NCBI RefSeq assembly: GCF_900608595.1
Contig: NZ_UWYY01000001.1
Span: forward strand, 248,001-312,000
DNA length: 64,000 nucleotides
Direction of reading: 5' to 3'
DNA from: Promicromonospora panici
GTDB taxonomy: Bacteria > Actinomycetota > Actinomycetes > Actinomycetales > Cellulomonadaceae
Under the pieces are notes generated by a model that searched no databases, had not been told where the DNA came from, and was given only the letters and a program-made list of their open reading frames with translations. Both the position numbers and the translations under genes were made by a program. This document shows positions 40,449 through 48,321 of this stretch, one piece after another (positions within the stretch are counted from its first letter, which is position 1; the number at the start of each line of letters is the position of its first letter).

Positions 40449-41393
40449 ATGGCTGAAGACTGGGATATAGCGATCGGAACAGTGACGACTCGTGCCAAGG
40501 TTGCCGAGCGGTTCGGTGGGTCGCCGCAGAATGGGATTTCGTCTTCGGCCACGTCGAAGAACGTGATGATCTACTCCGATCCAGCAGTGGGCCGGCGCCA
40601 CGGCTACAACTTCGACGGCTGGGCGGCCGATGGGGCGTTCTACTACACCGGCGATGGTCAGCACGGCGATCAGGAGTTCATACGGGGCAACCGGTCGATC
40701 CGCGACCACGCGAGTCGGGAGATGGCCCTTCGCGTCTTTGAAGCGGTGCCGGAGGCCACTCAGAAGGGCGGCAAGCCGCAGCGATACATCGGTTCCTTCC
40801 GCCTCGACCCGAGCGCGCCATGGCGCCGGCAGGAGTCACTCGATTCTGACGGGCTCCAGCGAACCGTTCTGGTGTTCAAGCTACTGCCGGTCGAGGCAGA
40901 GCCGCCGGCCGCTGAGGAGACCTTGTCGGATCTTCCCGCGGCCGTGCCGGCGCAAGAGTTCCTGCCGCCCGAGAACAACGTGGTGCAGGCGTACGACGTC
41001 GCGGCCCGAGAGGGCACGGTCGCGGAGCGCCATGAGGCCGAGCTGATGGCAGAGCTCGAAGCTGCTCTTCGGTCGGGCGGTCGCAAGGTCGGTCGCCTCC
41101 GCTTATCGGTGCCGGAATCGAGTGTGCGACTACTGACAGACACGTTCGACTCTACGAACGGCGTGCTCTACGAGGTCAAGGCCACTAGCACTCGCAACAT
41201 GGTGCGAGTCGCGATCGGTCAGCTCTTCGACTACCGGCGTTTCGTCAATGGCCTAACACACTGCTGTGTGGTGCTGCCTGTCCGACCCGCCCCCGACTTG
41301 GTCGAGCTGATTCACGCTCTTGGCTTCGACCTTGTGGCACGCGAGAACGGCAGCCTCGTTCGAGTGACGGCAGCTGGCCTGACTGACCTGTGA
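40449..41393 (+). CDS. SRA/ScoMcrA-like reader with PD-(D/E)XK motif, putative modification-dependent restriction protein
   Basis: 314 residues. The N-terminal half carries RFGGSPQNGISSSATSKNVM, GYNFDGWAADGAFYYTGDGQ and GDQEFIRGNRSIRDH, then YIGSFRLD and TVLVFKLLPVE. This pattern resembles the SRA-like modified-DNA reader domains of McrA-type type IV enzymes such as ScoMcrA. The C-terminal third has D231/D234 followed by E242-V-K244 and Q258, a PD-(D/E)XK nuclease-like core. A single-protein nuclease that cuts modified DNA is the likely role. It is cargo between int and attR of AICE-3. Confidence 0.65.
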   Translation: MAEDWDIAIGTVTTRAKVAERFGGSPQNGISSSATSKNVMIYSDPAVGRRHGYNFDGWAADGAFYYTGDGQHGDQEFIRGNRSIRDHASREMALRVFEAVPEATQKGGKPQRYIGSFRLDPSAPWRRQESLDSDGLQRTVLVFKLLPVEAEPPAAEETLSDLPAAVPAQEFLPPENNVVQAYDVAAREGTVAERHEAELMAELEAALRSGGRKVGRLRLSVPESSVRLLTDTFDSTNGVLYEVKATSTRNMVRVAIGQLFDYRRFVNGLTHCCVVLPVRPAPDLVELIHALGFDLVARENGSLVRVTAAGLTDL

Positions 41394-41452
41394 AGTTAGC
41401 CGTGAAGTGACTGCGGTCATCGCCAGCGCCGCCGATCAGCTGCCGCATGCGA

Positions 41453-42637
41453 TCACGACTGGACGGGGTCGACAATCGCCAAGTAGATGTCGTTCGCCAT
41501 GAACATCCGATTGTATGTCCCGTGCGGGCCGGTAAGTATCTTGAGGTCAACTAGCTTCTGCACGGCCAGATCGACACCCTGCTGGGACTTTCCAAATCGC
41601 CGCGCCAAGCTGGGCACAGTCACATACGGCGAACTAATAAGAATATCCACGATATCGCGAGCAAGTCCGCCACGGATCTTTGCACCCTGAAGACGCGCGC
41701 GGTAGTCCTCCTGGATGTCGAGCATTCGATCTATGCGCTGCGCTGTATCGATGGCTGAAGCTTCAATGCCCGCACTAAAAAATCGAACCCATGGATTCCA
41801 GTCCCCGGTTGCCGAAACCTCGGCCAGGTGCTCCTGGTATTCGACCCTCCTGGCTTCGAACCAGGGTGAGACGCTCAGCAGCGGCTCGCTAATCTCCCCG
41901 TCGATCATCAACTGTAGGACAATCAGAAGTCGGCCAATTCGGCCGTTCCCGTCATTAAACGGGTGGAGTGACTCGAATTGATAGTGCGCCATCGCGGCAG
42001 CGATTAGCGGCTCTCGATCCTTGGTGGGGTTGATCCAGTCCACGAGATCTCTGATGGACGCTTCTAGTTCAACCCCGGGTGGAATCGGAACGAATCTAGC
42101 ACTCTCGACCGACCCATTGGAACTACCGATCGCGACCTGGCAGGTGCGGAAGCGCCCCGCATCAACCGTCTCCGATTTGGTGCCCTTCACCAATACGCCA
42201 TGGACGTTTTCAATCAGCGACACGGAGAGTGCGCCGTACTTCGATATCCATTCAAAGGCTCTTGAAGCGGCGGCAACATAGTTCATGACCTCTGTGAGCG
42301 CTTCGTTTCGCATTGGCTCGGCCGCATCGGCTGCGAGCACGTCTTCCATCGGTGCGAACGTTCCCTCTAGCGCCGACGTACTTTGCGCTTCGCGCCGAAG
42401 TGTCGGTTGAAGCAGCAGAGACGGGTTGGGTACTTGACGGGACGCCTGGTCCAGTTTCGCTATGGCGCGACTGGCTCTCGTTACGGCGCGCCAGGTCGCC
42501 GGCTCTAGGACCGGCTCGTCGCCCAGTGGGTCAGGGGCGTACGCCATGTGCTCGTACGGCCTCTTATAGCGACCGTCGACTCCCCGGATAGGGCGCAGCG
42601 CCCCGATCGGGCTAGCAGCGAACCGTTCGATGTCCAC
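41453..42637 (-). CDS. Fic/DOC-family protein (AMP-transferase type)
   Basis: 394 residues. The Fic motif HPFNDGNGRIGR is complete at 225-236. An N-terminal STSALEGT at 86-93 fits the inhibitory helix (S/T)xxxE(G/N), so this would be a class II, self-inhibited Fic protein. The C-terminal 80 residues form a winged helix (VTVPSLARRFGKSQQGVDLA). Fic enzymes attach AMP to target hydroxyls. The target is unknown. Lower GC than neighbours; cargo of AICE-3. Confidence 0.88.
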   Translation of the reverse strand: MDIERFAASPIGALRPIRGVDGRYKRPYEHMAYAPDPLGDEPVLEPATWRAVTRASRAIAKLDQASRQVPNPSLLLQPTLRREAQSTSALEGTFAPMEDVLAADAAEPMRNEALTEVMNYVAAASRAFEWISKYGALSVSLIENVHGVLVKGTKSETVDAGRFRTCQVAIGSSNGSVESARFVPIPPGVELEASIRDLVDWINPTKDREPLIAAAMAHYQFESLHPFNDGNGRIGRLLIVLQLMIDGEISEPLLSVSPWFEARRVEYQEHLAEVSATGDWNPWVRFFSAGIEASAIDTAQRIDRMLDIQEDYRARLQGAKIRGGLARDIVDILISSPYVTVPSLARRFGKSQQGVDLAVQKLVDLKILTGPHGTYNRMFMANDIYLAIVDPVQS

Positions 42638-43929
42638 AGACCAACTCTACTGTCGGATCAGTTGGTTTCTAACAAGCAACTGCCGTGTCTAGTTGGTTTC
42701 TGGGACGCTCAGTAGCCAGACAACCCTTGCAGACTAGGTCCTGGCGTGCGCAGAGCGCTGGCCCAGCATCGGGTTGCTCCGGTTGGCTCGTCTCGGACGA
42801 CCCAGGCGAAGCGAGCTTCCATTTGGGTTGGCCAGGGATCTGGTGACTCAGCTTGGGATGTTCGCGAACTTCCCAAGCGAACCGAACATCCACTTGGGAT
42901 CACAACCGTGTAACGCCGGGGGACGCTCCGCATCGAGTCTCCCGGTCTACGAGCATCGGCACGCTCCCGACTCCGACTCCGGGAACATCGGGTTGCTTCC
43001 GGTTGGCTCGTCTCGGACAACCCAAGCGAACCGAGCTTCCACTTGGTTCGCCAAGGAACTGGTAACCCAGCTTGGGATGTTCGCGAACTTGCCAAGCGAA
43101 CCGAGCTTCCACTTGGGTTGGCCAGGGATCTGGTAACTCAGCTTGGGATGTTCGCGAACTTCCCAAGCGAACCGAACATCCACTTGGGATCACAACCGTG
43201 TAACTCCGGGGGACGCTCCGCATCGAGTCTCCCGGTCTACGAGCATCGGCACGCTCCCGACTCCGACTCCGGGAACATCGGGTTGCTTCCGGTTGGCTCG
43301 TCTCGGACAACCCAAGCGAACCGAGCTTCCACTTGGTTCGCCAAGGAACTGGTAACCCAGCTTGGGATGTTCGCGAACTTGCCAAGCGAACCGAGCTTCC
43401 ACTTGGGTTGGCCAGGGATCTGGTAACTCAGCTTGGGATGTTCGCGAACTTCCCAAGCGAACCGAACATCCACTTGGGATCACAACCGTGTAACTCCGGG
43501 GGACGCTCCGCATCGAGTCTCCCGGTCTACGAGCATCGGCACGCTCCCGACTCCGACTCCGGGAACATCGGGTTGCTTCCGGTTGGCTCGTCTCGGACAA
43601 CCCAAGCGAACCGAGCTTCCACTTGGTTCGCCAAGGAACTGGTAACCCAGCTTGGGATGTTCGCGAACTTGCCAAGCGAACCGAACATCCACTTGGGATC
43701 ACAACCGTGTAACTCTCCGCCCACGCCTGAGGGCTTGCGTCAGTGCCGCATGCGGGATCGATGCCCGCAACGGTCCACCCATGGAGCCTCAAGCCTCATA
43801 CCAAGGTTGGGAGCTAGTCGAGAACTTGGCAAACGAGCGAGCGTCGGACGTAAGCGGTGGGTATGCGCTGGATGTGAGCCCGATAACCCGGGCACCCCAG
43901 GTCGGGAACTGCTTCTGACCTGGGGCGAC
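42638..43929. repeat. Non-coding stem-loop repeat array, ten 25-bp copies in 290-bp periods
   Basis: A 25-bp unit (CCAAGCGAACCGAGCTTCCA followed by CTTGG; ends inverted) occurs at 42802, 42873, 43022, 43092, 43163, 43312, 43382, 43453, 43602 and 43672. Three subtypes follow the order C-A-B-C-A-B-C-A-B-A, where A-B-C is a 290-bp unit beginning near 42851, 43141 and 43431. Between units lie other hairpins, such as CTTGGGATGTTCGCGAACTT with its partner CCCAAG. The second and third periods look identical, so duplication is recent. Sequence from 43720 to 43929 shows nothing recognisable. Confidence 0.8.
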
Positions 43930-43966
43930 GGTGGGCCCCCCGGGGATCGAACCCGGAACCCGCGGA
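43930..43966. repeat. attR: right attachment repeat inside tRNA-Lys
   Basis: Third copy of the 37-bp core, here as part of the intact tRNA-Lys gene. It marks the right end of AICE-3. Confidence 0.9.
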
Positions 43967-44004
43967 TTAAAAGTCCGCTGCTCTGCCAGTTGAGCTAGAG
44001 GCCC
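43932..44004 (-). tRNA. tRNA-Lys(TTT), integration target of AICE-2 and AICE-3
   Basis: 73 nt. Acceptor GGGCCTC/GGGGCCC, anticodon TTT in loop CTTTTAA, stem GCGGA/TCCGC. The gene stays functional because the element supplies the 3' half. It is transcribed leftward toward the elements. Confidence 0.95.
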
Positions 44005-44226
44005 GCGCGCCCGGCATCCGGGCGGCGCGAGTAGAAAGCCTACCGGTCAGCACCGGTCGTGTCGTAGATGCGGTCGAGCGGGGCAACCTACGTCTTCTCG
44101 CGACGCTTGTCACTCGCTGTCTCACCCACCGGGAGATATCGGGTTAAACGCGTCTCACGCTTGCGGTGAGGGGGTGGGCTTGGTTCGGTGGACGGGACCG
44201 CGGAGAACCAATGTGAGGAGCTCAAC

Positions 44227-44511
44227 GTGCTCACCGTGACCGACAATGCCCGTACGGCCGTCCAGGACCTCGCTCAGCAGGCTGGCGTGCCGGTCGAAGG
44301 CGGGCTGCGCATCGCGCAGGCGTCCGGCCAGCCCGGCAACTTCGAGCTCGCGCTGGTTCCGGCGCCGCAGCCCGACGACCAGGTCGTCGACGCTTCGGGT
44401 GCCACCAACGTGTTCGTCGAGGCGCAGGCTGCCCCTGCTCTGGAGACGCTGACCCTGGACACCGACCCCGGTGCCGAGGGTCCGGGTTTCGTGCTCACGC
44501 CCAAGGCGTGA
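44227..44511 (+). CDS. HesB/IscA-like protein lacking cysteine ligands
   Basis: 94 residues from GTG 44227 behind a GAGGAG box. The family N-terminus is VLTVTDNARTAVQDLAQQAG, then GGLRIAQ, ending in GPGFVLTPKA. No Cys remains, although IscA/HesB proteins bind iron-sulfur clusters through three. It is therefore probably not a cluster carrier. A short actinobacterial subfamily of this sort exists; its function is unknown. Confidence 0.7.
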   Translation: MLTVTDNARTAVQDLAQQAGVPVEGGLRIAQASGQPGNFELALVPAPQPDDQVVDASGATNVFVEAQAAPALETLTLDTDPGAEGPGFVLTPKA

Positions 44512-44544
44512 CTCCCGGCGCCCTTCCGGGCGCCGCACAGTCGA

Positions 44545-44587
44545 GAGCCCCCGAGAAGCTGCCGGCCAGGCAGCCGCTCGGGGGCTC
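44545..44587. terminator. Bidirectional terminator
   Basis: GAGCCCCCGAG (44545-44555) pairs with CTCGGGGGCTC (44577-44587), with an inner GCTGCC/GGCAGC stem, between the convergent HesB-like and M50-like genes. Confidence 0.75.
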
Positions 44588-44605
44588 GTCGCTGTTCGGA
44601 CCGCC

Positions 44606-45364
44606 CTACAGGGCCACGCCGAGGATCCACGAGCCGCCCAGCACCAGCGCGCCCAGGGTGACCAGCAGAAACAGCGTCACCCAGAAGAGGCCGGCGACGC
44701 CGGTCAGGCGGGCGAGCATGTCGGCGTCGGACGTCCGGGCGTGCCCGCGGGAGCGCTGCACCTGCAGCTCGAACACCGGACGCACCGCGCCGAGCAGGAG
44801 GAACCACGTCACGGCGTAGGCGACGGCGCTCTGCACGTCGGGCTCCAGGAACCACGTGACGAACACCAGGGCCGTGCCGCTGACGAGGATCGACCAGAGG
44901 CCGAACCAGTTGCGGATCTGCAGGAGCAGCAGCGCGAGGAGTGCGACGAGCAGCCACAGCAGTCCGACGGCGTAGCCCAGCTTGAGGAGCCACGCCGCAC
45001 CGAGGCCGATGATGCCCGGTCCCACGTAGCCGGCGAACGCCGTGATCACCATGCCCGGGCCGCGCGGCTTGCCCCGCGACACGGTGAGGCCGGAGGTGTC
45101 GGAGTGCAGCCGGATGCCCTCGAGCTTGCGGCCCGTCAGCAGCGCGCCGAGGCCGTGCGACGCCTCGTGGGCGATGGTGATGACGTGCCGCGTCACGTGC
45201 CACAGGGGCCGGAACAGCACCACCACCAGGGCGATCGCGCACATGGCGAGCACCACCAGGTTCGACGGCGGGTCGACCGGGGTGACCGCGTTGGTCCAGA
45301 TGGTGCCGAGCACGTCGCCGATGGTGGCGAACGGTCCGGCGGAGCTGGTCGCTGCGGGAATCAT
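44606..45364 (-). CDS. M50-like membrane metallopeptidase
   Basis: 252 residues. The zinc motif HEASH (HEXXH) lies in IAHEASHGLGALLTGRKLEG, within a transmembrane region. There are about six hydrophobic helices, with FVTWFLEP and AGYVGPGIIGLGAAWLLKLG as further conserved parts. This matches the peptidase M50B-like family; the substrate is unknown. The start is uncertain between ATGs at 45364 and 45373. Confidence 0.8.
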   Translation of the reverse strand: MIPAATSSAGPFATIGDVLGTIWTNAVTPVDPPSNLVVLAMCAIALVVVLFRPLWHVTRHVITIAHEASHGLGALLTGRKLEGIRLHSDTSGLTVSRGKPRGPGMVITAFAGYVGPGIIGLGAAWLLKLGYAVGLLWLLVALLALLLLQIRNWFGLWSILVSGTALVFVTWFLEPDVQSAVAYAVTWFLLLGAVRPVFELQVQRSRGHARTSDADMLARLTGVAGLFWVTLFLLVTLGALVLGGSWILGVAL

Positions 45365-45563
45365 GCGGCACATAGAACCACACCGAACGTGACGTTCGCC
45401 GCAGCCAGTGGTGACGATGACGTGAGATAGTGGGTGGTCGTGGGCGGCTTCAGCCGCCCGACGTCGTGGCCCCGGCCCGGGTTAGCACCCCGCCGCCTGG
45501 TGTGAGCACGGCGGACCACCGGCGCGAGACGCGCCGCCACCGAGCCCGAGAGGCCCAACTCCT

Positions 45564-47081
45564 TTGACTACCTTTGCCGACCTCGGTCTGCCCGCGCCCG
45601 TTCTGGGCGTTTTGACGGACCGCGGCATCACCTCGCCGTTCCCTATTCAGACGGCATCGCTGCCGGACTCCCTCGCCGGTCGCGACGTGCTCGGCCGCGG
45701 CCGCACCGGCTCCGGCAAGACCCTCGCGTTCGCGCTGCCGGTCGTGACGCGCCTCGCGACGTCCGGCGCCCGGTCCGCCGCGGCGGGGCAGTCGCGGCGT
45801 GCGTCGGGCCGTCCCCGCGCGCTGATCCTGGCGCCCACCCGTGAGCTCGCGAACCAGATCGACGAGTCGATCGCACCCCTGGCGCAGGCGCTCGGCCTGA
45901 AGACCACCACCATCTTCGGCGGCGTGGCGCAGTCGCGCCAGGTCACCGCGCTGAACGCGGGCGTCGACATCGTCATCGCCTGCCCCGGCCGGCTCGAGGA
46001 CCTGCTCGGCCAGCGGCACCTCACGCTCGACGACGTCGAGATCACCGTGCTCGACGAGGCCGACCACATGGCCGACCTCGGGTTCCTGCCCGGCGTGAAG
46101 CGGATCCTCGACCGGACGCCGGCGCGCACCCAGCGCCTGCTGTTCTCGGCCACGCTGGACAACGGCGTGGACGTGCTGGTCAAGCGCTACCTGCACCAGC
46201 CCGTCACCCACTCCGTGGACGACGCCGCCGCGCCGCCCCCGCAGATGACGCACCACATCCTCGCCGTCGCCGACAAGGAGGCGAAGAAGAACGTGGTGCA
46301 CCAGCTCGCGCAGGGCACCGGCCGGCGTGTGCTGTTCATGCGGACCAAGCACCAGGCCAAGAAGCTCGCCAAGCAGCTCACCGCCGCGGGCGTGCCCGCC
46401 GTCGACCTGCACGGCAACCTCGGCCAGGGTGCGCGTGAGCGCAACCTCGCCGCGTTCACGTCCGGCGAGGTGCGGGTGCTGGTGGCGACGGACATCGCCG
46501 CACGCGGCATCCACGTCGACGACGTCGAGCTCGTGGTGCACGTGGACCCGCCCGCCGAGCACAAGGCGTACCTGCACCGCTCCGGGCGGACGGCGCGAGC
46601 CGGCTCCGGCGGCGACGTCGTGACGATCATGCTGCCCGAGGAGCGCGGCGACGTGCGTGACCTGACCCGCAAGGCGAAGATCACCGCGCGTCCGCAGGAC
46701 GTCCGTCCCGGCGACGCGACGGTGACCAGCCTGGTCGGCGAGGTCGCGCCGTACGTCGAGTATGTGCCGCCGGCCCCGCAGCCGCAGGGTCGTCAGGGCC
46801 AGCCCCGGAGGCAGGGCGGGCGCTCGCGGTCCGGCGGTCAGGGCACCGGCCAGGCCGGCCAGGGTGGTCAGGGCGGCGGCCGTCAGGGCCAGGCGCGCGG
46901 CCAGGGCGCCGGCCAGGCTTCGGCGTCGGGGCAGCGCAGCGGCGGTCGTCCGGCGTCCGGCGGCGGACGCACCGCTGCCGACCACTTCCCGCGGCCGGAC
47001 GGCGCGGGCGCTCCCCGCCGCCGTCGTCGCGGTGGTCGCGGCCGCGGGGCGGGCAACCCGAACGCCTCCGCCGCGAGCTAG
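45564..47081 (+). CDS. DEAD-box RNA helicase (RhlE-like)
   Basis: 505 residues; the start is a TTG after a purine-rich box. Helicase motifs in order: Q motif with FPIQTASLP, Walker A RTGSGKT, PTRELANQ, DEAD in VLDEADHMADLGF, SAT in LFSATLDNG, VATDIAARGIHVD and HRSGRTARAG. From about residue 400 the tail is a Gly/Gln/Arg-rich low-complexity region (RGG-like), probably for RNA binding or condensates. It unwinds RNA duplexes in ribosome assembly or cold response. A GC-rich leader with a GGGCGGCTTCAGCCGCCC hairpin precedes it. Confidence 0.92.
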   Translation: MTTFADLGLPAPVLGVLTDRGITSPFPIQTASLPDSLAGRDVLGRGRTGSGKTLAFALPVVTRLATSGARSAAAGQSRRASGRPRALILAPTRELANQIDESIAPLAQALGLKTTTIFGGVAQSRQVTALNAGVDIVIACPGRLEDLLGQRHLTLDDVEITVLDEADHMADLGFLPGVKRILDRTPARTQRLLFSATLDNGVDVLVKRYLHQPVTHSVDDAAAPPPQMTHHILAVADKEAKKNVVHQLAQGTGRRVLFMRTKHQAKKLAKQLTAAGVPAVDLHGNLGQGARERNLAAFTSGEVRVLVATDIAARGIHVDDVELVVHVDPPAEHKAYLHRSGRTARAGSGGDVVTIMLPEERGDVRDLTRKAKITARPQDVRPGDATVTSLVGEVAPYVEYVPPAPQPQGRQGQPRRQGGRSRSGGQGTGQAGQGGQGGGRQGQARGQGAGQASASGQRSGGRPASGGGRTAADHFPRPDGAGAPRRRRRGGRGRGAGNPNASAAS

Positions 47082-47092
47082 CGGCTCGTACT

Positions 47093-47134
47093 CGTCAGGC
47101 CTGCAGATCACTCGAGTGATCTGCAGGCCTGACG
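47093..47134. terminator. 42-bp perfect palindrome, terminator
   Basis: The palindrome is centred on CTCGAG at 47111-47116 with 21-bp arms (CGTCAGGCCTGCAGATCACT plus C, and its complement). There is no mismatch. It sits 12 bases after the helicase stop and before msrB, and could stop transcription in both directions. Confidence 0.65.
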
Positions 47135-47194
47135 TGTTCGTAAGGTGGGAACAGCCCACCCTGACTGGGAGTTGCACTGCGCGGAGGTGTCGAG

Positions 47195-47602
47195 ATGACC
47201 TACAAGGTGACGAAGTCCGACCAGGAGTGGCGCGAGCAGCTTTCGGCCCAGGAGTACGCGGTGCTGCGCCAGGCGGGCACCGAGCGCGCGTGGACGGGCG
47301 AGCTGCTCGACGAGAAGCGCACCGGCGTCTACCGGTGTCGTGCGTGCTCCGCCGAGCTGTTCCGGTCGGACACCAAGTTCGACTCGCACTGCGGCTGGCC
47401 GTCGTTCTACAGCCCGCTCGCCGGTGACTCCGTCGAGCTGATCGAGGACCGTTCGCTCGGCATGGTGCGCACCGAGGTGCGCTGCGCGACCTGCGGCTCG
47501 CACCTGGGCCACGTCTTCGACGACGCGCCGCAGACGCCGACCGGCGACCGGTTCTGCATGAACTCGGTGAGCCTCACGTTCGAGGAGCTCGACGAGAGCT
47601 GA
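47195..47602 (+). CDS. msrB: Peptide-methionine (R)-S-oxide reductase
   Basis: 135 residues. Zinc Cys pairs CRACSAELF and CATCGSHLGHVFDD, and the catalytic Cys of RFCMNSVSL, with HCGWPSFY. It repairs methionine-R-sulfoxide in proteins. The length is typical. A GGAGG box lies just before the ATG. Confidence 0.95.
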   Translation: MTYKVTKSDQEWREQLSAQEYAVLRQAGTERAWTGELLDEKRTGVYRCRACSAELFRSDTKFDSHCGWPSFYSPLAGDSVELIEDRSLGMVRTEVRCATCGSHLGHVFDDAPQTPTGDRFCMNSVSLTFEELDES

Positions 47603-47617
47603 CGACGAGCAGGTCGG

Positions 47618-48163
47618 TCAGCGACCGCTCTGTTTCCACGCCACGATGTCCGCCGAGTAGCGGTTGAGGAGCCTGGCCAGCTGGGCGACGTCCTCGGTCT
47701 CCCAGGTGGCCAGCGCCCCCTCGAGCATGGCGACCCGGCTGGCGCGGGCCCGGTCGAGACGTTCGGCGCCGTCGGGCGTCAGGGTGATGCGCTGCCCGCG
47801 GCTGTCCTCCGGGTCGACGGTGCGCTCGACGAGGCCGAGCTCCACCAGGCGGCTGAGCTGCCGCGACACGGTGGCGCGCCCGACGCCGAAGAACGTGGCG
47901 AGGTCCGAGCCGCGCGCGCCGGGCCGCTCGGCGATGTGTGCCAGGAGCGGGTACGCGCTGGCGTCGAGCTCGGGATGGACCCGCCGGGCGATCGACGTCC
48001 CCGAGGACTGCGCGCGGCGGATCAGCAACCGGATCTCACGTTCCAGTCCTTCGAACGGCCCCAGGCCGGCCCCGTCGTCGCCGAGGGACTGGTCGTCGGC
48101 ACCCTTGCCGGCGTCCGGCGCCTCGGACGTGTCCGTGCTGGACCTGCCTGTACTCGAGAGCAT
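47618..48163 (-). CDS. MarR-family transcriptional regulator
   Basis: 181 residues. An N-terminal acidic extension of about 45 residues precedes the MarR winged helix: YPLLAHIAERPGARGSDLAT, GVGRATVSRQLSRLVELGLV and the wing ERTVDPEDSRGQRITLT. It converges on msrB. A large inverted repeat separates it from the exporter gene upstream, so it is not clearly cotranscribed. Target unknown. Confidence 0.88.
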   Translation of the reverse strand: MLSSTGRSSTDTSEAPDAGKGADDQSLGDDGAGLGPFEGLEREIRLLIRRAQSSGTSIARRVHPELDASAYPLLAHIAERPGARGSDLATFFGVGRATVSRQLSRLVELGLVERTVDPEDSRGQRITLTPDGAERLDRARASRVAMLEGALATWETEDVAQLARLLNRYSADIVAWKQSGR

Positions 48164-48246
48164 GCGCCCATGATGACGCGTCGAGCGCCGGGAGCCCAGC
48201 CCGAGGGCTCGAATTCCCCCGCGCCAGTCACCTTTTCTGACTCGGC

Positions 48247-48313
48247 TTGGTTGTGGGCGCGATCGTTGCGACTACGCGTCCGTTTGAGGCGCAACGATCA
48301 CGCCCACAACCAA
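48247..48313. terminator. 24-bp near-perfect inverted repeat after the exporter gene
   Basis: TTGGTTGTGGGCGCGATCGT plus TGCG (48247-48270) is inverted at 48290-48313 with one mismatch and a 19-nt loop. It starts nine bases after the exporter stop on the minus strand. It acts as terminator or REP-like element. Confidence 0.6.
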
Positions 48314-48321
48314 ACGACGGG

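Larger units (their letters stand above)
27405..43966 (+). mobile_element. AICE-3, integrative conjugative element, tandem at tRNA-Lys
   Basis: About 16.6 kb between the attM and attR repeats. It has a PP2C/HTH regulatory head, a divergent transfer operon with a 741-residue FtsK-like Tra and membrane proteins, a primase-polymerase/ATPase replication module, Xis and Int. Cargo is at both ends: HEPN protein and membrane protein on the left; restriction-like protein, Fic protein and a repeat array on the right. The integrase is not adjacent to attR because 3.5 kb of cargo lies between. Confidence 0.88.

Noticed and set aside
42802..43696. CRISPR array
   Set aside because: Copies are spaced 70, 150, 70 bp and the 'spacers' are themselves repeated; no cas genes are near.
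42709..43998. Several long open frames across the repeat array on both strands
   Set aside because: The 290-bp period is not a multiple of three, so the same peptides recur in shifting frames. Open frames here reflect few stops in the sequence, not genes.
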